A stretch of DNA of 11,352 nt, taken from the NCBI GenBank assembly GCA_937916035.1, contig CALGIH010000244.1:1-11352 (forward strand). The letters are read 5' to 3'. This document shows, piece after piece, positions 7,093 through 11,352 of this stretch. The DNA is from an uncultured Lacinutrix sp. GTDB lineage: Bacteria > Bacteroidota > Bacteroidia > Flavobacteriales > Flavobacteriaceae. The translations under genes were made by a program, and so were the position numbers. The notes under the pieces are model-generated. The model had not been told where the DNA came from and did not search any database. It saw nothing but the letters and a program-made list of their open reading frames with translations. How positions within the stretch are numbered: position 1 is the first letter of the stretch; every line of letters starts with the position of its first letter.

Positions 7093-7110
7093 CTTCCGAT
7101 TCCTCGGAAG
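7093..7110 (-). repeat. GNAR-loop hairpin, right side of GIY-YIG copy 1
   Basis: Perfect inverted repeat CTTCCGA, loop TTCC, TCGGAAG; on the minus strand the loop is GGAA, fitting G-N-A-R. It is 23 bases upstream of the GIY-YIG start and one base away from the long palindrome at 7112-7153. On the paaZ transcript it follows the long stem directly and is itself followed by TCTTAT, so it may help to end the message. Confidence 0.65.
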
Positions 7111-7111
7111 C

Positions 7112-7153
7112 TTTGAACAATTCAATCTTTTATAAAAGATTGAATTGTTCAAA
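7112..7153. terminator. 42-bp perfect palindrome over the paaZ stop codon
   Basis: Each strand reads identically: TTTGAACAATTCAATCTTT, TATA, then the exact reverse complement of the first arm. The right arm on the plus strand is the coding sequence for the last PaaZ residues (FEQFNLL), and the TAA stop (7130-7132) falls at the centre. In RNA it would form an unbroken stem of about 19 bp with a tiny loop. It is AT-rich and has no U-tract right after it, so it is not a textbook intrinsic terminator. Termination or 3'-end protection is inferred. Confidence 0.5.
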
Positions 7154-9628
7154 ATGATGATTTAAGTGTTTTCTTTCTAATAGATACCATTCATATTTAT
7201 TCATTTCACCAAAGACTGCATTTTTAATTATAGCATCTGGATTTTCTTTGAAAAATTTTAAGTACGTATTGCGCGTTTCAACAAATCTCAGCTTTGCTTC
7301 TTCAAGGCTACTAAGTTTTAGTTCATTAATCTTAGATTCTTCAGCCAGCGGAAACATATGTTCTCTTGGCATTTTGTGATAGTTATAAAGCGAATTATGT
7401 ACTTTCTCTAAAATCTTTTCTGGTGTTGCTATGTCAAAATTCTGAATTTCTCCTGATGCTATTCTGTAAGTGTATTCTATATGTTCAAGCATATGCTGTG
7501 GAGTCATGATTCCCCATTTAGGTTTAGCTTCAGCCTTTAATTTATTTAAACACTCCTGAATTTTCTCTTCAGTCATTTCAATAAATGTCTCTTGCTTTTT
7601 TTGAACCATCGTTAAGACTGTTGCTAATGCAACCAACTCATCATCAGCATCAAAAATTTCAGCAAACCATTTTACGATTCCGCTTGGATGTTCTGCAGAA
7701 GCGACATCTCTATCTACTTTTTGCTTACATGTTAATCTCACATAAATAGTGTCGTTATGGTATAATGGACGAAGGAATCTGCACTCTTCCAATCCATAAT
7801 TTGCAGATACTGGCCCTTTATTAGGATAGACAAATAATCCTGCTGCTGCAGAAATTATAAAATAGCCATGTGCTGTTCTCTTTTTAAAAATACTTCCGTC
7901 TAAAGAAGTAATATCTGTATGCGCATAGAAATGATCCCAAGTTAAATTTGCGAAATTGATGATATCTGTATCTGTGAATGTACGCTTGTGTGTTTTCATA
8001 GACATTCCTGGTTGAATGTCTTCCCAATGATATTTAAAAGGATGCTGTTCTGCTTCCTTATATTTTGCGTTTGGTTGATAAATGCCTGTGATTTCTGTTA
8101 ATGTAGTCGGCGAACCTTGAATGGCTGTACGTTGTAAATAGTGTTTAATACCTCGCATTCCACCCATTTCTTCTCCGCCTCCAGCACGTCCAGGACCTCC
8201 ATGAACTAAAGCTGGTAATGGAGAGCCATGGCCTGTACTTTCCTTAGCGCTTTCTCTATTTAAAACCAAAATACGTCCATGATGACTAGCAGCGTTTACT
8301 ACATATTCTTTAGCAATTTTATCATCATTGGTTACAATGGAAGACACTAAAGAGCCTTTACCCATTTGTGCTAATGTAATTGCTTCTTCTAAATTTTTAT
8401 AAGGCATAATAGTACTCACTGGACCAAAGGCTTCACGCTCGTGAATAGCAGTATTTTGGAAAGGATTATCTGCTCTTAATAGAATTGGACTAATAAATGC
8501 TCCTTTTTTAGAATCTGCACCAATAGTTTCAATTTTATCAAGACTACCATAAACAACTTGTGCTTCTTTAGCAATATCTTGGACAGAATTACGAACCGCT
8601 TCTACTTGTTGCTTACTAATAAGTGATCCCATTCGCACTTCTTTTAATCTTGGATCACCAATGGTTATCTTATCGAGTTCTTTAGCTAAAGCAATTTGAA
8701 CATCTTCAATTAACTTTTCTGGAACAATAATTCGTCTAATGGCTGTACATTTTTGTCCAGCTTTTACTGTCATTTCTTTTCTAACTTCTTTCACAAATAG
8801 ATCGAATTCAGGTGTTCCTGGCACAGCATCTTCTCCTAAAATTGATGCATTCAATGAATCGGATTCCATAGTGAATGGTACTGATTCTTGTATTATTCTA
8901 GGATGCGCTTTTAATAATCTACCTGTAGCTGCTGAACCTGTAAAAGTGACCACATCTTGAGATTCGACAGTGTCCAAAATAGTACGAACCGTTCCATTTA
9001 TGATTTGTAAAGCGCCTTCTGGTAAAATTCCTGAGGCAATTATTTCTCTAGCAACAGCTTCTGCTAAATATGATGACGAAGGCGCAGGCAATACTACTGC
9101 TGGAACTCCAGCCATCCAATTGACCGCACATTTTTCCAACATTCCCCAAACTGGAAAATTGAAAGCGTTGATATGCACTGCTACTCCTTTTTTTGGCACC
9201 ATAATATGATGTGCCATAAAACGACCTCCACGTGATAAATCTATAGCATCTCCTTCTACATGATATGCCTGATTTGGAAATAACTTTCTTAATGATGCAT
9301 TTGCAAATAAATTCCCAAATCCTCCTTCAATGTCTATCCAACTATCTACTTTGGTAGCTCCAGTTCTATAACTTAATTCATAAAAAGCATCTTTCTTTTT
9401 TGTAAGATATAATGCTAGTTTTTTAATCATATTGCCGCGCTCCTGAAACGTCATTTTACGCAGTACTTCGCCTCCTTTTGTCCTTCCATATTGAAGAATT
9501 TCAGGAATATCTAGACCTTCAATGGCAACGCTTGTGAATACCTCACCTGTTACAGCATCTAGGATTGGTGTTCCTTCTTCCTTTCCAGTTGTCCAGTTTC
9601 CTTGAACGTAGTGTTGTATTTTCTTCAT
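7130..9628 (-). CDS. paaZ: PaaZ, bifunctional aldehyde dehydrogenase / oxepin-CoA hydrolase with extra DUF1569-like domain
   Basis: Opens the oxepin-CoA ring and oxidises the resulting semialdehyde to 3-oxo-5,6-didehydrosuberyl-CoA. Of 832 residues, 1-515 are aldehyde dehydrogenase with Glu255 (FTMESDSLN) and nucleophile Cys294 (KAGQKCTAIRR), one residue off the E. coli numbers. Residues about 530-680 are the MaoC-type hydratase, with Asp565 and His570 in WDHFYAH. E. coli PaaZ ends near residue 681. Here a further 145 or so residues follow, with WGIMTPQHMLEHI (705-717) and FGEMNKYEWYLL...KHLNHHFEQF (806-829). These look like DUF1569, a DinB/YfiT-type helical bundle with possible metal ligands His712, His716, His821, His824 and His825. 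The domain's role is unknown. Small GIY-YIG genes flank it on both sides, with a hairpin 5 bases upstream of the ATG and a palindrome over the stop. Confidence 0.95.
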   Translation of the reverse strand: MKKIQHYVQGNWTTGKEEGTPILDAVTGEVFTSVAIEGLDIPEILQYGRTKGGEVLRKMTFQERGNMIKKLALYLTKKKDAFYELSYRTGATKVDSWIDIEGGFGNLFANASLRKLFPNQAYHVEGDAIDLSRGGRFMAHHIMVPKKGVAVHINAFNFPVWGMLEKCAVNWMAGVPAVVLPAPSSSYLAEAVAREIIASGILPEGALQIINGTVRTILDTVESQDVVTFTGSAATGRLLKAHPRIIQESVPFTMESDSLNASILGEDAVPGTPEFDLFVKEVRKEMTVKAGQKCTAIRRIIVPEKLIEDVQIALAKELDKITIGDPRLKEVRMGSLISKQQVEAVRNSVQDIAKEAQVVYGSLDKIETIGADSKKGAFISPILLRADNPFQNTAIHEREAFGPVSTIMPYKNLEEAITLAQMGKGSLVSSIVTNDDKIAKEYVVNAASHHGRILVLNRESAKESTGHGSPLPALVHGGPGRAGGGEEMGGMRGIKHYLQRTAIQGSPTTLTEITGIYQPNAKYKEAEQHPFKYHWEDIQPGMSMKTHKRTFTDTDIINFANLTWDHFYAHTDITSLDGSIFKKRTAHGYFIISAAAGLFVYPNKGPVSANYGLEECRFLRPLYHNDTIYVRLTCKQKVDRDVASAEHPSGIVKWFAEIFDADDELVALATVLTMVQKKQETFIEMTEEKIQECLNKLKAEAKPKWGIMTPQHMLEHIEYTYRIASGEIQNFDIATPEKILEKVHNSLYNYHKMPREHMFPLAEESKINELKLSSLEEAKLRFVETRNTYLKFFKENPDAIIKNAVFGEMNKYEWYLLERKHLNHHFEQFNLL

Positions 9629-9633
9629 ATCAA

Positions 9634-9653
9634 ATGCCTGCGAAAGCAGGTAT
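9634..9653 (+). repeat. GNAR-loop hairpin upstream of paaZ, left side of GIY-YIG copy 2
   Basis: ATGCCTGC, loop GAAA, GCAGGTAT: eight pairs counting one G-T. It differs from the 2845-2864 hairpin at a position paired as T-A there (ATTCCTGC/GCAGGAAT), yet keeps the stem. It lies 5 bases before the paaZ ATG and 4 bases past the GIY-YIG stop, so it occupies the usual ribosome-binding region of paaZ. Confidence 0.72.
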
Positions 9654-9657
9654 CTTA

Positions 9658-9978
9658 TTAATCATTAGTTCTAAATTTTCTATTATCAAAATTCCAATTC
9701 GCACTTAAATCTGACCAACTCGGATTCATTTCTTCTATTAATTTGACTTTCCATTCTCTCTTCCACTTTTTGAATTGCTTTTCTCTTTTTGCTGCTTCTT
9801 CTCCATTTTCATATTCTTCAAAATAAACAAGGTTTTCACAATTATATCTTGCTGTGAAAGATTTTGGATGAACCTTCATTTTATGCTCTTTTATTCTTTC
9901 GTCAATATTATCTGTTACTCCAATATAAATCACTCCATTTGGTTTATTTGCTATTATATAGACGCACCAATATTTCAT
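9658..9978 (-). CDS. Small single-domain GIY-YIG nuclease family protein
   Basis: A 106-residue protein consisting almost wholly of a GIY-YIG domain. CVYII (5-9) and IYIG (17-20) carry Tyr7 and Tyr18, followed by Arg28 and His32, the Arg65-Glu66 pair before FKKWKREWKV, and Asn85 in NPSWSDL. These correspond to the catalytic tyrosines, arginine, glutamate and, probably, asparagine of the superfamily, so the enzyme looks intact. No DNA-recognition domain is present. ATG at 9978 follows an A-rich leader (AAAAAGAG). It is related to the decayed copy at 6786-7069, sharing for example NKPxGVxYIG and SFTARYN/TFSARYN segments. It interrupts the thiolase-paaZ pair and is bracketed by hairpins. Function in phenylacetate breakdown is unlikely; repair, mobility or a selfish role is possible. 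Confidence 0.85.
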   Translation of the reverse strand: MKYWCVYIIANKPNGVIYIGVTDNIDERIKEHKMKVHPKSFTARYNCENLVYFEEYENGEEAAKREKQFKKWKREWKVKLIEEMNPSWSDLSANWNFDNRKFRTND

Positions 9979-9994
9979 CTCTTTTTATGTTGAG

Positions 9995-10014
9995 ATCCCT
10001 GCCTACGCAGGAAT
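9995..10014 (-). repeat. GNAR-loop hairpin forming the 3' end of the thiolase gene
   Basis: ATCCCTGC, loop CTAC, GCAGGAAT (seven pairs plus one mismatch or wobble near the end). On the minus strand the loop is GTAG and contains the TAG stop of the thiolase, while the arm encodes its last residues Ile-Pro-Ala. It is 16 bases upstream of the GIY-YIG start. Confidence 0.72.
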
Positions 10015-11217
10015 TCTTTCTAATATCGCTGCATAACCTTGACCAACTCCAATACACATCGTAATTAAGGCATAACGTTTATTTTGTTCGTGCAACTCCA
10101 AAGCTGCAGAATAAACAATTCTTGCTCCTGTTACTCCAAGTGGATGGCCAATTGCAATGGAACCTCCATTTGGGTTTAATCTTGCATCATCATCAGCTAA
10201 TCCCCAAGCTCTTGTACAAGCTAATGCTTGCGCAGCAAACGCTTCGTTTAATTCGATAATGTCAATATCGTCCATTGTCAAACCTGCTTTTGCTAATGCT
10301 TTATTAGCAGCTTCGACAGGACCAATTCCCATAATTCTTGGTTCTACTCCAACCACAGCTGAACTTACTATTCGTGCTAATGGTTTAAGATTGTACTTTT
10401 TTACTGCATCTTCTGAAGCAATAATGGTTACTGCTGCGCCATCGTTTAATCCGGATGAATTTCCTGCAGTTACACTTCCTCCTTCCGCTTTGAATGCACC
10501 TCGTAATTTTGCTAAAACTTCTAAAGATGTATTTGGTTTAACAAACTCGTCTTTTGAAAATTTGATTGGGTCTTTTTTACGTTGCGGAATTTCGACTCTT
10601 ATGATTTCTTTTGCTAGCCTTCCGTTTTCTTGAGCGTTACACGCCTTCATCTGGCTCCAATATGCAAACTTATCTTGATCTTCTCTCGAAATATTATATT
10701 TTTCGACTAAATTTTCAGCTGTATTTCCCATGCCATCTGTTCCGTACATTTTTTGCATTTTCGGATTGATAAAACGCCAACCGAAACTAGAATCATACAT
10801 TTTAGAATCAGTACCAAAAGCACTTGATGGTTTTGCAATTACGTATGGTCCGCGAGTCATATTCTCAACACCTCCTGCGATAAATACATCTCCATCACCT
10901 GCTTTAATTGCGCGATTTGCGTGAATAATTGCAGATAATCCTGAACTACATAAACGATTCACAGTTTCTCCAGGAACTGTAAATGGCAATCCTGCTAATA
11001 ATGATGCCATTCTCGCAACGTTACGATTATCCTCACCTGCTTGATTAGCGCATCCTAAAATAACATCGTCGTATGCTTCTTTTGGAATGTTTGGGTTGCG
11101 CTTTACTATTTCTTCAATTACTAAAGCAGCTAAATCATCCGCACGTACTGTTGACAAAGTACCTTGATAACTTCCTATTGGAGTCCTAATTCCGTCTATT
11201 ATATATGCTTCTTTCAT
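10003..11217 (-). CDS. Thiolase, 3-oxoadipyl-CoA/3-oxo-5,6-didehydrosuberyl-CoA type
   Basis: CoA-dependent thiolase that in the Paa pathway (PaaJ) cleaves 3-oxo-5,6-didehydrosuberyl-CoA and 3-oxoadipyl-CoA, giving acetyl-CoA and finally succinyl-CoA. The 404 residues show the acyl-accepting Cys90 in VNRLCSSGLSA, the NEAFAAQ motif at 324-330, His358 in GGSIAIGHPLG and the second catalytic Cys388 in CIGVGQG. The VNRLC context and the neighbouring paaZ favour PaaJ/PcaF over a fatty-acid FadA enzyme, though an acetyl-CoA acetyltransferase label is possible. Family proteins usually end soon after the ERV/ERI motif. Here Ile-Pro-Ala and the stop come from a palindromic repeat (9995-10014). ATG at 11217 gives the expected EAYIIDGIRTPIG opening. 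It is probably preceded by other paa genes outside the window. Confidence 0.88.
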   Translation of the reverse strand: MKEAYIIDGIRTPIGSYQGTLSTVRADDLAALVIEEIVKRNPNIPKEAYDDVILGCANQAGEDNRNVARMASLLAGLPFTVPGETVNRLCSSGLSAIIHANRAIKAGDGDVFIAGGVENMTRGPYVIAKPSSAFGTDSKMYDSSFGWRFINPKMQKMYGTDGMGNTAENLVEKYNISREDQDKFAYWSQMKACNAQENGRLAKEIIRVEIPQRKKDPIKFSKDEFVKPNTSLEVLAKLRGAFKAEGGSVTAGNSSGLNDGAAVTIIASEDAVKKYNLKPLARIVSSAVVGVEPRIMGIGPVEAANKALAKAGLTMDDIDIIELNEAFAAQALACTRAWGLADDDARLNPNGGSIAIGHPLGVTGARIVYSAALELHEQNKRYALITMCIGVGQGYAAILERIPA

Positions 11218-11225
11218 AAGCTTGC

Positions 11226-11300
11226 GTCATTCCCGAAAAAACGAGAATCTTATTGTTTTTATTTCTTGTTTTGGATTCCGCATCAAGTCCGGAATGACAA
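11226..11300 (+). repeat. Composite ~75-bp repeat with GTCATTCC / GGAATGAC ends, upstream of thiolase
   Basis: Starts GTCATTCC, contains a worn hairpin (ATTCCCG, AAAAAA, CGAGAAT at 11229-11248), an AT-rich spacer and then a right part GGATTCCGCATCAAGT with CGGAATGACAA. The terminal 8 bases are inverted repeats of each other. The order, near-equal length and right end match 2842-2917, so both derive from one element type. It lies 8 bases upstream of the thiolase ATG. No promoter could be assigned with confidence in 11218-11352. Confidence 0.72.
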
Positions 11301-11333
11301 ATCGTTTAAATTAATAATTTCATTTTAATTAAT

Positions 11334-11352
11334 GAGATTCCTTCTTTCGCAG
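11334..11352. repeat. Partial dispersed repeat cut by the window edge
   Basis: GAGATTCCTTCTTTCGCAG matches the start of the GAGATTCCTTCACTTCG block at 4046-4062 and would be the left arm of another GAGATTCC...GGAATGAC palindrome. The right arm is outside the window, so this is tentative. Confidence 0.4.

Larger units (their letters stand above)
6755..7110. mobile_element. Candidate GIY-YIG/hairpin module, copy 1 (decayed)
   Basis: A 356-base block made of a plus-oriented hairpin (6755-6772), a minus-strand GIY-YIG reading frame with two lesions (6786-7069) and a minus-oriented hairpin (7093-7110). It sits between two pathway genes of the same strand. Copy 2 at 9634-10014 has the same order, orientation and similar size. 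Mobility is inferred from this layout; no target duplication or empty site can be shown from one sequence. Confidence 0.35.
9634..10014. mobile_element. Candidate GIY-YIG/hairpin module, copy 2 (intact)
   Basis: A 381-base block with a plus-oriented hairpin (9634-9653), an intact minus-strand GIY-YIG gene and a minus-oriented hairpin (9995-10014). It lies between the thiolase and paaZ, both minus-strand paa genes, and contributes the last thiolase codons. The layout mirrors copy 1. By analogy with REP palindromes around RAYT genes, the nuclease may mobilise the hairpins; this is inference. Confidence 0.38.

Noticed and set aside
10157..10633. Plus-strand open frame of 158 codons opposite the thiolase
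   Set aside because: It lies wholly inside a well-supported thiolase gene, shows no recognisable motif and has a composition expected from the antisense of a coding region.

Overview
The window looks like part of a chromosome from a marine-type member of the Flavobacteriaceae (Bacteroidota). The DNA is AT-rich, and start codons have A/T-rich leaders with little Shine-Dalgarno signal. The 2-oxoacid dehydrogenase E1 is an alpha-beta fusion, as is common in this phylum. Gaps between genes are full of short tetraloop palindromes of the ATTCCTGC/GCAGGAAT kind. These assignments come from recognition, not database searches.

All ten genes lie on the minus strand, so transcription runs from right to left. 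From the right, 10003-11217 is a 3-oxoadipyl-CoA-type thiolase (PaaJ/PcaF), 9658-9978 a small GIY-YIG nuclease, and 7130-9628 PaaZ with an extra C-terminal domain. Next come 6786-7069, a second and decayed GIY-YIG gene, then 5990-6742, a crotonase-fold enoyl-CoA hydratase/isomerase, which overlaps PaaY (5397-5993) by 4 bases. Then follow a dihydrolipoyl acyltransferase E2 (4081-5364), a branched-chain aminotransferase (2940-3992), the E1 alpha-beta fusion (748-2817) and the first 237 codons of a zinc alcohol dehydrogenase (1-712).

The right half is the lower part of the aerobic phenylacetyl-CoA (Paa) pathway: ring opening, aldehyde oxidation, beta-oxidation, thiolysis and clearance of dead-end CoA thioesters. 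The left half turns branched-chain, and possibly aromatic, amino acids into 2-oxoacids and then acyl-CoAs. One reading is that the aminotransferase plus E1/E2 also act on phenylalanine and phenylpyruvate, delivering phenylacetyl-CoA straight to the Paa enzymes; this is inference.

The most unusual material is non-coding or composite. Both GIY-YIG genes are bracketed by an inverted pair of 7-8 bp hairpins with GNAR loops, an arrangement like REP/RAYT 'REPtrons'. One hairpin supplies the last codons and the stop of the thiolase. A 42-bp perfect palindrome covers the paaZ stop codon. Another dispersed repeat is translated in frame inside E1. Two loci carry about 76-bp elements ending in GTCATTCC/GGAATGAC. 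PaaZ carries a DUF1569/DinB-like tail. No tRNA, rRNA, CRISPR array or transposase gene was seen, and no gap between genes exceeds 300 bases.
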